A DNA stretch of 64,000 nucleotides from JACMNW01 sp031406155 (GCA_031406155.1 JANOGW010000051.1:46905-110904); one strand, 5' to 3'. Positions 15,413-23,881 are shown, counted from the first letter of the stretch. Translations and numbers: made by a program. The notes: generated by a model from the letters alone, not told the origin.

Positions 15413-17035
15413 TCACCTCTCCCCCAGCCGCGCGAGTATCGCCTCGGCATCCATTTGCCTTACCGCCCCGGCGACACGCCCCCTTTCGCCAGTCAGGCGC
15501 GTTCCAACGAAGGCGTCAGCCACTTCGGCGGAACCCTGGCGCAGCAGCACAGAGGCGGTCAGCAGCAGGGCGGTGCGTTCGGCGAACCAGCGCGCTTCGG
15601 CCTCTGGCGGCAGGCCTTGCCACTGCGCCCTGTGCAACTGCAGGGCCGCGTCATAGCGCGCGTCGCGGCCGGTGGCGGCGTCAAGTTCCGCCGCCAGCAT
15701 CTGACCTGCGCGCGGGTCTTTGGCCAGAGATCGCAGGATATCAAGGCAGATCACGTTGCCCGAGCCTTCCCAGATCCCGTTCAGCGGCGCTTCGCGGTAC
15801 AGCATCGGCAGCGGGGTATCCTCGACATAGCCCATGCCGCCCAGCACCTCCATCGCTTCACACACGACAAGGGGGCACAGCTTGTTGGCCAAGAACTTTG
15901 CCAGCGCCACACCGATACGGGCAAAGGCGCGCGCGTCCTCGGTGGGGCCATCGAACGCGCGGGCAACATGCATGCCCAGCGCCAGCGTGCCTTCCCAATC
16001 AAGGGCAAGGTCGGCCAGCACGGCCCGCATCAGCGGCTGGTCGATCAGGCGCTTTTGAAAGGCGGTACGATGCGTCACCCAGTGGTGCGCCTCGGTCAGG
16101 GCTGCACGCATCAGACCGGCAGGCGCCATTGCGGTATCCAGCCGTGTGTGGTGGACCATCTGCACAATGGTCTGCACTCCGCGCCCCTGATCACCAATCT
16201 GGTGGGCAAACGCGCGGGTATATTCGATCTCGGCCGAAGCGTTGGACCGGTTGCCCAGTTTGTCCTTCAGCCGCTGGATCTGGATGCCGTTGCGCGCCCC
16301 ATCAAGCCAGCGCGGCACCAGAAAGCAGGTCAGCCCGCCCGGTGCCTGCGCCAGTGTCACAAACCCGTCCGACATCGGTGCCGAACAGAACCATTTGTGC
16401 CCGGTCAGCCGCCAATCGGCGCCGTCCGCCTCGGCAATCGTGGCGTTGGCCCGCACGTCGGACCCGCCCTGCTTTTCGGTCATCGCCATGCCAAGGGTGA
16501 GGCCATCCTTCCGGGCGGCGGGGCGGATCGCAGGGTCGTACTTGCGCGAGGCAAGTTTCGGCAGCCAATCGACCAGGGCCGGGACCTGCGCGATCACAGG
16601 GTGGGCGGCATAGGTCATCGTCAGCGGGCAGCAGTGACCCGGTTCAACCTGACTTGCCAGATAGACCATGGCGGCATGGGTGGCATGTGCGCCCGAGCCA
16701 CCCTCCCAGGCAACAGCGGAGTAGCCGGCAGCGACAGAGGTCTGCATGAAATGGTGATAGGCAGGGTGAAAGTGCACCTCATCCAGCCGCCGACCGCCAC
16801 TGTCGAACAGGCACAACTCGGGGCCGTAGCGGTTTGCATCGCGGGCAGCCTGCCGCTGATGGGCCTGCCCAAGGGTGCGGCCATAGGCGGCCAGCACTTC
16901 CGCCTGGGCATGGGCGGCGACAGCACTGTCGCGCAGTGCGGGATCGGCGTGCCACAGGTCGCTGTCACCACGCGGGCCGGGCTGGTTTATCACATCATGT
17001 GTGCCAAGGTCGGATCGGGGCGGGATATCGGTCAT
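15413..17035 (-). CDS. AidB-like acyl-CoA dehydrogenase
   Basis: A 540-residue flavoprotein of the acyl-CoA dehydrogenase superfamily. The FAD-binding region LGMAMTEKQGGSDVRANAT, then LTGHKWFCSAPMSDGF, and the late WEGSGNVICLDILR are the signature of the AidB/isovaleryl-CoA dehydrogenase-like branch, which is longer than ordinary members (~380-400 aa). E. coli AidB is linked to the alkylation response, but many bacterial members probably act in catabolism. It is convergent with the ArsR gene and 74 bp downstream of the malonyl-CoA synthetase gene. Confidence 0.9.
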   Translation of the reverse strand: MTDIPPRSDLGTHDVINQPGPRGDSDLWHADPALRDSAVAAHAQAEVLAAYGRTLGQAHQRQAARDANRYGPELCLFDSGGRRLDEVHFHPAYHHFMQTSVAAGYSAVAWEGGSGAHATHAAMVYLASQVEPGHCCPLTMTYAAHPVIAQVPALVDWLPKLASRKYDPAIRPAARKDGLTLGMAMTEKQGGSDVRANATIAEADGADWRLTGHKWFCSAPMSDGFVTLAQAPGGLTCFLVPRWLDGARNGIQIQRLKDKLGNRSNASAEIEYTRAFAHQIGDQGRGVQTIVQMVHHTRLDTAMAPAGLMRAALTEAHHWVTHRTAFQKRLIDQPLMRAVLADLALDWEGTLALGMHVARAFDGPTEDARAFARIGVALAKFLANKLCPLVVCEAMEVLGGMGYVEDTPLPMLYREAPLNGIWEGSGNVICLDILRSLAKDPRAGQMLAAELDAATGRDARYDAALQLHRAQWQGLPPEAEARWFAERTALLLTASVLLRQGSAEVADAFVGTRLTGERGRVAGAVRQMDAEAILARLGER

Positions 17036-17109
17036 GTCGGCCTCGTCACTGCGGCGGGGTATGACCCCGCTGAGATCAAGGTTACCAAATCACGCGCGGC
17101 CGGGATACC

Positions 17110-18642
17110 TTACTCTGGGCGGCTCGGATCAGTGACAGGCGAGGCAAACCACCCGCCATACGCCTCCCTCAGCACATTCTTTTGCACCTTGCCCATGGCA
17201 TTGCGCGGCAGGTCGGCAACCACCACAGCGGCCTTGGGGTGTTTATAGCGTGCAAGCGGCGCGTGAAGGGCTGTCAACACAAGGCCGGTATCCAGCACTA
17301 CGCCGGGGCGGGCCGTCAGCACGGCAAACACCGCCTCGCCGAAATCGGGATGCGGCAGGCCGATGACGGCACTTTCCAAAACGCCGGGCACCGCGTCCAG
17401 CAGCAGTTCCACCTCTTTGGGGTAAATGTTGAAGCCGCCCGAAATGATCAGGTCCTTCTGCCGCCCCACGATGTGCAGATAGCCGTCAGCATCGAACATC
17501 CCCAGATCGCCGGTGATGAAGAACCCATCCGCACGCAGGTCTTCGCGGGTTTTGTCGGGCAGGTTCCAGTAGCCATTGAACACGTTCGGGCCGCGCACTT
17601 CGATCATGCCGACCTGGCCTTGCGCGATTTCAGAGCCGCTGTCGGTGATCTTGATATCTACCCCCGGCAGGGCAAAGCCAACCGTGCCTGCCCTGCGGTC
17701 GCCGAGGTAGGGGTTTGAAGTGTTCATGTTCGTCTCGGTCATGCCGTACCGCTCCAGAATACGCTGGCCGGCGCGCGCTTCGAACGCGCGGTGGGTCTCG
17801 GCCAGCAGCGGGGCGGAACCGGAAATGAACAGCCGCACATGGGCGGCGGCAGCGCTGTCAAAACCGGGGGCGTCCAGCAGACGGGTGTAGAAGGTCGGCA
17901 CCCCCATCATCGTGGTGGCGCGCGGCAGGTGGTGCAGCACGGCGGGCGCATCGAAACCGGGAAGAAATATCATTGCAGCACCACTGATCAGCGCCACGTT
18001 GGTCGCAACGAAAAGCCCGTGCGTGTGAAAGATCGGCAGCGCATGCAGCAGCACATCCTGCGCCGTGAACTGCCAGAAACGGGCCAGCACTTCGGCATTC
18101 GACAACAGGTTGCCCTGCGTCAGCATCGCCCCCTTCGACCGTCCAGTCGTGCCCGAGGTGTACAGCAGCGCCGCAAGATCATCGGCGTCGCGGGCAACGG
18201 GGGGGAAATCGTCGCTCTGCCCTTTGGCCATGTCGGTAAGACTGCCTGTGCCATCGGCATTCAGGGTCTGCATGCCAACGCTTGGTGGCACCGCGCCTTG
18301 CAGACCCGCTCTTCGGGATCCGTCGCAGATCAGCAGGCGCGGCGCGGCATCGCCCAGAAAATACGTAACTTCCAGATCGGTATACGCCGGGTTCAATGGC
18401 ACGAACACAGCGCCCAGCGCAGTGGCCGCGCCGTAAAGCGCCAGCGCCTCCGGCGATTTCGCAACCTGCGCCATCACCCTGTCGCCAGGCATCACACCCA
18501 GCCCGCGCAGGGCAATGGCAAAGCGGCAGATCAGGCTGTGGAAGGCCGCGCCCGATACCTCTGCACCGTCCGGCAGGACAAGAAAAGCGGTGGACCGATC
18601 TTTGAGTGGCGAAAAAAGAGCATCAAACAGCGGATTTGCCAC
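17110..18642 (-). CDS. matB: Malonate--CoA ligase (malonyl-CoA synthetase)
   Basis: A 510-residue ANL-superfamily acyl-CoA synthetase. The P-loop-like motif LLYTSGTTGRSKGAMLTQGN is near residue 162, ERYGMTETNMNTSNPY near 297 is the MatB-type substrate-pocket signature, ITGDLGMFDADGYLHIVGR near 405 binds AMP, and LPRNAMGKVQKN near 485 holds the catalytic Lys. It forms malonyl-CoA from malonate, ATP and CoA. No decarboxylase gene lies alongside; instead it precedes an acyl-CoA dehydrogenase. MatB identity is strong but rests on motifs. Confidence 0.88.
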   Translation of the reverse strand: MANPLFDALFSPLKDRSTAFLVLPDGAEVSGAAFHSLICRFAIALRGLGVMPGDRVMAQVAKSPEALALYGAATALGAVFVPLNPAYTDLEVTYFLGDAAPRLLICDGSRRAGLQGAVPPSVGMQTLNADGTGSLTDMAKGQSDDFPPVARDADDLAALLYTSGTTGRSKGAMLTQGNLLSNAEVLARFWQFTAQDVLLHALPIFHTHGLFVATNVALISGAAMIFLPGFDAPAVLHHLPRATTMMGVPTFYTRLLDAPGFDSAAAAHVRLFISGSAPLLAETHRAFEARAGQRILERYGMTETNMNTSNPYLGDRRAGTVGFALPGVDIKITDSGSEIAQGQVGMIEVRGPNVFNGYWNLPDKTREDLRADGFFITGDLGMFDADGYLHIVGRQKDLIISGGFNIYPKEVELLLDAVPGVLESAVIGLPHPDFGEAVFAVLTARPGVVLDTGLVLTALHAPLARYKHPKAAVVVADLPRNAMGKVQKNVLREAYGGWFASPVTDPSRPE

Positions 18643-18660
18643 GCGCGGGTTTCCTGAAAT

Positions 18661-18689
18661 TTAACACCTGCGAGTTTAACATCGGGCAA
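18661..18689 (-). promoter_or_regulatory. Predicted promoter of matB
   Basis: On the minus strand TTGCCC (rc of 18684-18689) and TGTTAA (rc of 18661-18666) are 17 bp apart, immediately upstream of the matB start at 18642, giving a very short leader. Prediction by eye. Confidence 0.4.
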
Positions 18690-18858
18690 GCGTAAGCATC
18701 AAGGCATGCAGGCTTGCCGTCTATAATTGTACGTGAAAAGGAAACCGGCTGTTTCGCACTGACTTTGAAAGGCCGTGACATATCCTTTTCACTGCCCAAC
18801 TTTCGCCCCGCTGGTTAACCACAACCATAAGCATAGTAAGACAGGACTGGAGACCACG

Positions 18859-19023
18859 ATGAAATTCGCAACCGCACTGCTCGCCCGCCTTGGACTAGCC
18901 GCCAAAGACACAAAAGCGCCCGATGCGTTTGATCTTCGCCTGCGCCGGATCGAACAGCGTGAAGCCAAGCACCAGGCTCACCAAGCCCTGTTCAGAAATC
19001 AACGCTCACTCCAGGCAGTCTAA
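18859..19023 (+). CDS. Small hypothetical protein, 54 aa
   Basis: A short product MKFATALLARLGLAAKDTKA..., with an amphipathic N-terminus and a Gln/Arg-rich C-terminal helix. The ATG at 18859 is preceded by GGAGA at 18849-18853. A perfect TATAAT at 18722-18727 lies upstream, without a clear -35. Its end overlaps the 3' end of mipZ on the other strand by 32 bp. No family is recognised; the ribosome-binding site is the main support. Confidence 0.45.
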   Translation: MKFATALLARLGLAAKDTKAPDAFDLRLRRIEQREAKHQAHQALFRNQRSLQAV

Positions 19024-19801
19024 GCTCGCGGACAAGATCGCGGACTTCCTGCCGTGCCGCGATGTTGGAAATGTTCAGCTGGTCCACCCCGGTATCCTTC
19101 AGGTCCAGCAAGGTTATTCCGCGCGGAAACAGCTCGCGAAAGATCACGCGTTCGGAAAAACCGGGGGCCACGCGAAAGCCGATGCGCCTCGATAGGTCTT
19201 CAAGCGCCGCGCCAACCTTCTTCTTGTTGTGCATCTGTTGTGCGCCAAGACGGTTGCGCAGCACGATCCAGTCGATCGGTTTTAGCCCTGCTTGCGCCCG
19301 CAGCTGCCGCGCATTCCAGACCATTTCGGAATAGATCGATGGGCCTTTGACTTTGCCCGTTTCGTAATCCATTCGCGCGAGAAGATCAAAATCGATGAAA
19401 CTATCGTTCAGCGGCGTGATCAGGGTATCGGCCAGCGAATGTGCAACCTGGCTAAGCCGTGTATGCGAACCGGGGCAGTCGATCAGGATGAAATCCGATG
19501 TCGGCTCCAGCGCCGAAATCGCAGCGGACAGGCGGTGATCATAGGCATTTTCGCCCGGTGGAATGGTAGAGGCGTCAATCTCTGGCATGTCGCGGTAATC
19601 GGGCGATGGCAGGGTCAGGCCGGTGCGGCGAAGATAGGCAAGCCGGTTTTCCACATAGCGCCCAAAACTGCGTTGCCGCAGATCCAGATCCAACGCGCCC
19701 ACCCGGTGGCCCATGCGAACAAGGGCTGTCGCCACATGCATGCAAGTGGTGGACTTGCCCGACCCACCTTTTTCGTTGCCGACAACGATGATATGCGCCA
19801 A
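18992..19801 (-). CDS. mipZ: Division-plane positioning ATPase MipZ
   Basis: A 269-residue ParA/MinD-type P-loop ATPase. The deviant Walker A motif NEKGGSGKSTTCMHVATAL is at the N-terminus, GALDLDLRQRSFGRY follows, and LIDCPGSHTRLSQ is Walker B. The RQRSFGRYVENR segment and length are typical of MipZ, which binds ParB at the poles and inhibits FtsZ polymerisation so that division occurs at midcell in alphaproteobacteria. It stands alone, with about 380 bp to the next gene. Confidence 0.93.
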   Translation of the reverse strand: MAHIIVVGNEKGGSGKSTTCMHVATALVRMGHRVGALDLDLRQRSFGRYVENRLAYLRRTGLTLPSPDYRDMPEIDASTIPPGENAYDHRLSAAISALEPTSDFILIDCPGSHTRLSQVAHSLADTLITPLNDSFIDFDLLARMDYETGKVKGPSIYSEMVWNARQLRAQAGLKPIDWIVLRNRLGAQQMHNKKKVGAALEDLSRRIGFRVAPGFSERVIFRELFPRGITLLDLKDTGVDQLNISNIAARQEVRDLVRELRLPGVSVDF

Positions 19802-20120
19802 ACGGACCCCCGACCTTGTTTAGTCTTTTCTGTTTCCTACACGCTTAGCGGCAGAAAGTGGAAGCGCGAAGTTGTTCTATGACGTCAGCGCGAGATCTTC
19901 GCGGCGCTGAAAGATTATGTCGCAACGCTGCAATGGCCAGTCGGTGCGGTGCCAGTAAAAGCCGTCCGGGTCGCTTAACTGCCGTTATCCTCACACATAT
20001 TGGCATGCCGCTTTCAGTCCGAACTGGCGCAGAACAGCCGGGGGTCAACAGGCAGCAACGCATGGGCATTGCGAACCAAAACCGTCGAGACAACAAAGCT
20101 TGGCCATCTTCGTGCAAATG
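19802..20120. other. Intergenic spacer upstream of mipZ
   Basis: About 320 bp between mipZ and the rpmE terminator. The short frames on both strands lack ribosome-binding sites and recognisable motifs. No tRNA, repeat or clear promoter was seen. It presumably carries the mipZ promoter, since mipZ reads away from this spacer. Confidence 0.5.
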
Positions 20121-20147
20121 AAAAGGGCGCACCCACTGGATGCGCCC
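20121..20147 (-). terminator. Rho-independent terminator after rpmE
   Basis: On the minus strand GGGCGCA (rc of 20141-20147) and TGCGCCC (rc of 20125-20131) form a 7-bp stem followed by TTTT (20121-20124), 31 bp after the rpmE stop. It ends the ribosomal-protein transcript. Confidence 0.88.
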
Positions 20148-20178
20148 GCTTCGGAGTAGTATTCGCCTTGGACTGGTT

Positions 20179-20400
20179 TCAGAAGCCCATGCCGGCATAT
20201 TTGTTCTTGAACTTCGACACGCGCCCGCCGGTATCCAGCAGCTTGGCGGAGCCGCCGGTCCAGGCAGGGTGCACGGAGGGATCGATATCAAGCGCCATCT
20301 GATCTCCTTCCTTGCCCCAGGTGGTGCGGGTCTGGAATACGGTGCCATCGGTCATCTTGACGTTGATCATGTGATAGTCGGGGTGAGTATCTGCTTTCAT
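20179..20400 (-). CDS. rpmE: 50S ribosomal protein L31 (cysteine-free type)
   Basis: A 73-residue L31 with the usual start (MKADTHPDYHMINVKMTDG), followed by WGKEGDQMALDIDPSVHPAW and the C-terminal KFKNKYAGMGF. The zinc-binding cysteines found in C+ L31 proteins are missing, so this is the zinc-independent form. It lies 11 bp after rplS and is last in the operon before a terminator. Confidence 0.95.
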   Translation of the reverse strand: MKADTHPDYHMINVKMTDGTVFQTRTTWGKEGDQMALDIDPSVHPAWTGGSAKLLDTGGRVSKFKNKYAGMGF

Positions 20401-20411
20401 CGGTCCGGTCC

Positions 20412-20795
20412 TTACGCGCTGGCGCCATCGAGGGCTTTGTAGTTGGTATCTTCCATGATGCGGGCCGATTTGCCGCGACGATCACGCAAGTAATACAGCT
20501 TGGCGCGGCGCACACGGCCACGACGCACAACTTCGATGCTGTCGATATTGGTGGAATACAATGGGAATACCCGCTCCACGCCCTCGCCGAACGAGATTTT
20601 TCGCACGGTGAAGCTTGCAGAGATGGTCGCTCCGCCCTTGCGGCCGATCACGACGCCTTCGTAAATCTGCACGCGGCTGCGGGTGCCTTCGGTAACTTTG
20701 TAGCCGACTTTAACGGTATCGCCGGCCTTGAAATCCGGGATGGTCTTGCCGAGTGCCGCAATCTGTTCGGCCTCGATCTGCGCGATAAGGTTCAT
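20412..20795 (-). CDS. rplS: 50S ribosomal protein L19
   Basis: A 127-residue L19 located at the 30S-50S interface. It starts MNLIAQIEAEQIAALG, with the core FKAGDTVKVGYKV, YEGVVIGRKGG and the C-terminal VRRAKLYYLRDRRGKSARI. The internal ATG at 20795 is the family start; the longer frame upstream is intergenic. It follows trmD, as in most bacteria. Confidence 0.96.
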   Translation of the reverse strand: MNLIAQIEAEQIAALGKTIPDFKAGDTVKVGYKVTEGTRSRVQIYEGVVIGRKGGATISASFTVRKISFGEGVERVFPLYSTNIDSIEVVRRGRVRRAKLYYLRDRRGKSARIMEDTNYKALDGASA

Positions 20796-21030
20796 CGCAA
20801 TTCCTTTCAATGCACGGGGTTTGCCCCCGAAATGATGCCGCACCAGAGCTTTGGTCTTCAGCCGGGTCCCTACCAAACATGGTAAGCCCGCCAGAGATGG
20901 CGCCTGCTTTTTTGGTCCGATATTCGTGCCACGCCAGACGAAGAAGACAGGCGCTACGGCAAAAAAGAATCGGGCCCGTTGGGCGATCAGACCCCGGACA
21001 GGCGGCGTATAAGCTGAGAGGGAAACACGG

Positions 21031-21855
21031 TCAAGCGGTACCAGCTCCGTCCTTGCACGCCAGATAGGCCGCCCACAAGTCCGGCCTGCGTAGGCGAGTT
21101 ATCTCTTCGGCCTGCGCTTTGCGCCATTTGGCAATCTCGCCGTGGTGGCCCGATTGCAGGACGTCGGGGATAGCGCGGTCATTCCAGACCGTGGGCCGGG
21201 TGAATTGGGGGAATTCCAGCAGGCCGTGGGAAAAGGATTCTTCCATCGTTGACGCCTGATTGCCCAGAACGTTCGGCAGCAGGCGCACTGTGGCATCCAG
21301 CAGCGCCTGGGCAGCAATTTCGCCGCCCGTCAGGATAAAATCGCCAAGGCTGACCTCTTCGACACTGTGGTGATCCAGTACGCGTTGATCGATGCCCTCA
21401 AACCGGCCACAGAGCAGCGTGAGGCCATCACAGGCGGCAAAGCGGCGGGCCATGGCCTGATCGAACGGCTTGCCGCGAGGGGACAGGTAAATGATCGGCC
21501 AGCGGGCTTTTGGCATGCCCGTGGCAGCGGCGGTAAAGGCCCGGTCTACCACATCGGCGCGCAACACCATGCCGGCACCACCACCGGCGGGGCTGTCATC
21601 GACATTGCGATGTTTGCCATCCCCCAGAGTGCGCAAGTCGATGGTTTCCAGCCGCCAGAGCCCCTGATCAAGGGCCTTGCCGGTCAATGACAAGCCAAGG
21701 GTGCCGGGGAACGCCTCGGGGAACAGGGTGATCACGCGCGCTTCCCACGCACCTTTGACGCGTGGGGCACCTTCCATCAGATCGCGCGGCGCGACTGAGG
21801 CCGAAATGGTCAGCCTGCCATGCGATTTCAGCTTTGGATCGGGTGTATCGGTCAT
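21031..21855 (-). CDS. trmD: tRNA (guanine-N1)-methyltransferase
   Basis: A 274-residue SPOUT methyltransferase that modifies G37 of tRNAs reading CNN codons and prevents frameshifting. The catalytic core begins WEARVITLFPEAFPGTLG, and the trefoil knot is SLGDFILTGGEIAAQALLDA and following residues. It carries about 36 extra N-terminal residues compared with E. coli TrmD. These could be a real extension or a start called too early. Part of the rpsP-rimM-trmD-rplS group. Confidence 0.95.
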   Translation of the reverse strand: MTDTPDPKLKSHGRLTISASVAPRDLMEGAPRVKGAWEARVITLFPEAFPGTLGLSLTGKALDQGLWRLETIDLRTLGDGKHRNVDDSPAGGGAGMVLRADVVDRAFTAAATGMPKARWPIIYLSPRGKPFDQAMARRFAACDGLTLLCGRFEGIDQRVLDHHSVEEVSLGDFILTGGEIAAQALLDATVRLLPNVLGNQASTMEESFSHGLLEFPQFTRPTVWNDRAIPDVLQSGHHGEIAKWRKAQAEEITRLRRPDLWAAYLACKDGAGTA

Positions 21856-21903
21856 GGCGCGGCTTCTAGCGCGAAACCGGCCGGTCGGATAGGGGATAGC
21901 AGA

Positions 21904-22380
21904 TCAGCTTTGCTTGCCTGCATCGGGGGCAACGGGCGCGTCGGTGGCGGTTGCGGGCGTTCGACCCGGCACTGCATCAGGCGTTGGCTTTTTCACCTCT
22001 TGCACCGGAGGCTGCGCCCAAGGGTCCCAGATCATGCGGGCTAGCGGGATCGACAGGAAAGAAATGGCCAGCGGCAGCGATGCCGAAAACCCCGGAAGCG
22101 CGCCCAGAATACCACCTATCCCGCGACCTATCCCAAACAGCACGGCCACGAACAAGACCTGCACGGCGGCGCGGGCAAGAACGGCAACCCACGCGTCGGA
22201 CGACATCCATTCCGCGCGGCTGATCGGAAATTCGTAGGGCTGCAGGATCACCAGCCAAAGCACAAAAATCGCCGTGAAAACCGGCACGAGAAGCCAGCCA
22301 AATCCGCCCAGCCCGGCCAGCAACGGCCCGACATACAGCAGCGCGTTCGCCGCCATCAACAAGCGCCTGCGATTTTCCAT
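21904..22380 (-). CDS. Hypothetical membrane protein between rimM and trmD
   Basis: A 158-residue product starting MENRRRLLMAANALLY, with three to four hydrophobic helices and a Pro/Ala-rich cytosolic tail. An in-frame ATG at 22398 is also possible, but only the 22380 start has GGGA at a reasonable distance. It occupies the conserved rimM-trmD gap, so it is expressed with ribosome maturation genes, but no function can be deduced. Confidence 0.7.
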   Translation of the reverse strand: MENRRRLLMAANALLYVGPLLAGLGGFGWLLVPVFTAIFVLWLVILQPYEFPISRAEWMSSDAWVAVLARAAVQVLFVAVLFGIGRGIGGILGALPGFSASLPLAISFLSIPLARMIWDPWAQPPVQEVKKPTPDAVPGRTPATATDAPVAPDAGKQS

Positions 22381-22431
22381 AGCCGGTCCCATTCCCATGT
22401 TTTTCAGCCGTTTTACAGCGATGGGTGCGGT

Positions 22432-22938
22432 TTAGTCCAGTCCTTCGGGAAGATCGGCCACGATGCGCCGCGCGCCCAGATCGACGGTCGGGATGATCGC
22501 GCGGGTAAAGGGCAGCAAAAGTGGTGTCTTCAGACCCGGACCGGTGATTTCCAGCAGATCACCCGCACCGTGGTTGTGCACGGCGTGCAGCGTGCCGATC
22601 AATGCCCCGCCGGTATCGCGCACCTCCATCCCGATCAGGTCGGTGTAGTAGTATTCGTCATCCGGCAAGGATGGCAATTTCGTGCGGTCGGCGTAAAGGC
22701 TGGTGCCTTTCAGGGCATCCGCCTGTTCCTTGGTCGTGACCCCCGTCAGCCTCGCGCCAAGGCCATTTGCGACGGGCCGCGTCAGCTTGACGGTAAAGCT
22801 GCTTGTGCCGTCTTCGGTGGTAAGCGGGCCATAGGTGGCGATGGCTTCGGGGGAGGAGCAGAAGGATTTCAGCCGCACCTCGCCCTGCAGGCCAAAGGAG
22901 CCGGCGATGGCACCAACACAGATGCGGTCTGCTGTCAT
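22432..22938 (-). CDS. rimM: 16S rRNA processing protein RimM
   Basis: A 168-residue protein with an N-terminal RimM barrel (ICVGAIAGSFGLQGEVRLKS) and a C-terminal PRC-barrel (YYYTDLIGMEVRDTGGALIG, DLLEITGPG, LLPFTRAIIPTVDL). It binds ribosomal protein S19 and assists maturation of the 30S head. Located between rpsP and trmD, as in most bacteria. Confidence 0.95.
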   Translation of the reverse strand: MTADRICVGAIAGSFGLQGEVRLKSFCSSPEAIATYGPLTTEDGTSSFTVKLTRPVANGLGARLTGVTTKEQADALKGTSLYADRTKLPSLPDDEYYYTDLIGMEVRDTGGALIGTLHAVHNHGAGDLLEITGPGLKTPLLLPFTRAIIPTVDLGARRIVADLPEGLD

Positions 22939-23052
22939 CTGGCGTCTCCGGTATCGGGGTGGGGCCGAGGGGCTTACAAGACTGTGATGGTGGGCACCCG
23001 GCCCTGCCGCCGCCCGTTGGCGAGAGAGGGAAAAGCCGGGTGTAACAGGGGT

Positions 23053-23421
23053 CTATTCCGCGTCGGCAGCTGCCTCTGCGGGGGCGGCGGCGCGGGCGGC
23101 TTTCTTGGCGGCCAGGTCTGCCATGCGCTTGCCGGGAACGGCTGCTTTCGGGTTGCTGCGGACTTTTTTCGCAACGACGCCTGCCGCTTCGAGGAAGCGT
23201 GCAACACGGTCGGTCGGCTGCGCGCCCTGCCCCAGCCAATAGGCGATACGGTCTAGATCCATCTTGATGCGGCCTTCGTTATCCTTGGCCAACAACGGGT
23301 CATACGTGCCCAGTTTTTCGAGGAAGCGGCCATCTCGCGGCATGCGGCTGTCGGTGGCAACGATGGAATAATGCGGGCGCTTCTTGGAGCCACCACGGGC
23401 AAGGCGGATTTTCATGGACAT
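23053..23421 (-). CDS. rpsP: 30S ribosomal protein S16
   Basis: A 122-residue S16, with start MSMKIRLARGGSKKRPHYSI, then RDGRFLEKLGTYDP and RIAYWLGQGAQPTDRVARFL. The ATG at 23421 is 9 bp after AAGGAG. The C-terminus has an Ala/Glu-rich tail of about 35 residues beyond the E. coli protein, common in alphaproteobacteria. First of the rpsP-rimM-trmD-rplS-rpmE group. Confidence 0.96.
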   Translation of the reverse strand: MSMKIRLARGGSKKRPHYSIVATDSRMPRDGRFLEKLGTYDPLLAKDNEGRIKMDLDRIAYWLGQGAQPTDRVARFLEAAGVVAKKVRSNPKAAVPGKRMADLAAKKAARAAAPAEAAADAE

Positions 23422-23451
23422 AGGCGTAGTCTCCTTGGGATATCTGGCAGT

Positions 23452-23469
23452 ATGGGCAGTATTGCCCAT
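23452..23469. repeat. ATGGGCA hairpin in front of rpsP
   Basis: ATGGGCA (23452-23458) and TGCCCAT (23463-23469) form a perfect 7-bp stem with loop GTAT in the 60-bp gap between the chorismate mutase gene and rpsP. The same core appears in the paired hairpins at 54845-54905. It could modulate readthrough into rpsP or be a small dispersed repeat. Confidence 0.4.
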
Positions 23470-23481
23470 CCTGCGGGGTTG

Positions 23482-23802
23482 TTATTTCAGCAGTTTCTCG
23501 TGATGCCTGATGACTTCGGAGATGATGAAGGTCAGGAATTTCTTTGCCAGCACCGGGTCGAGATCGGCGGCGATGGACAGGTTTTCAAGCCGCTCCATCT
23601 GGCTTGCTTCGCGCGCGGGGTCCGACGGCGGCAGATCGTGTTCAGCCTTCAGACGGCCCACGGCTTGCGTCTGCTTGAAGCGTTCGGCAAGCGTGTAGAC
23701 CAGGATCGCGTCAAGCCGGTCGATACTTTCACGGTGATCTTTCAGCAGGGCCTGTGCGCGGGTCGCGGTGTCAGTCGCGGTATCAGTCGCGGTATCAGTC
23801 AT
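23482..23802 (-). CDS. Chorismate mutase (AroQ class)
   Basis: A 106-residue all-helical AroQ-type mutase converting chorismate to prephenate for Phe/Tyr synthesis. Recognisable features are RESIDRLDAILVYTLAERFKQTQAVGRLKAEHDLP (helix 1 and loop, with active-site Arg and Lys) and the C-terminal FLTFIISEVIRHHEKL. The N-terminus MTDTATDTATDTATRAQ is encoded by three tandem 12-bp repeats. The ATG at 23802 avoids an upstream AT-rich palindromic stretch. It lies between the GNAT cluster and rpsP. Confidence 0.88.
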   Translation of the reverse strand: MTDTATDTATDTATRAQALLKDHRESIDRLDAILVYTLAERFKQTQAVGRLKAEHDLPPSDPAREASQMERLENLSIAADLDPVLAKKFLTFIISEVIRHHEKLLK

Positions 23803-23822
23803 GGCAAGCTCCGATCGGGAGA

Positions 23823-23848
23823 GAAGATTTTTCGTCCGAAAAATCTTC
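23823..23848. repeat. 26-bp palindrome, copy 2
   Basis: A 12-bp perfect inverted repeat GAAGATTTTTCG (23823-23834) with its complement at 23837-23848 and TC at the centre. It is 26 bp long, like the palindrome in polA at 2209-2234, with matching GAA..TTCG half-site structure. It lies upstream of the chorismate mutase gene and 7 bp from copy 3. Confidence 0.7.
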
Positions 23849-23855
23849 AGGTGCC

Positions 23856-23881
23856 GAAAAATTCTCGTACGAAAATTTTTC
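23856..23881. repeat. 26-bp palindrome, copy 3
   Basis: A 26-bp near-perfect palindrome (one mismatch) with left half GAAAAATTCTCG and TCGTACGA at its centre, as in the polA copy. With copy 2 it fills part of the 156-bp gap between the last GNAT gene and the chorismate mutase gene, and would form two consecutive hairpins in that mRNA. Confidence 0.7.

Noticed and set aside
15317..17248. Long plus-strand open frame (643 codons) opposite the acyl-CoA dehydrogenase
   Set aside because: It is the antisense of a well-supported AidB-like gene, has no recognisable domain, and such long antisense frames are expected in high-GC DNA.
22974..23207. 77-codon minus-strand frame inside rpsP
   Set aside because: Out-of-frame shadow of the S16 gene with Lys/Arg/Pro-rich composition.
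23764..23802. Possible CRISPR-like direct repeats
   Set aside because: Only three contiguous 12-bp units without spacers, inside a coding region; no cas genes in the window.
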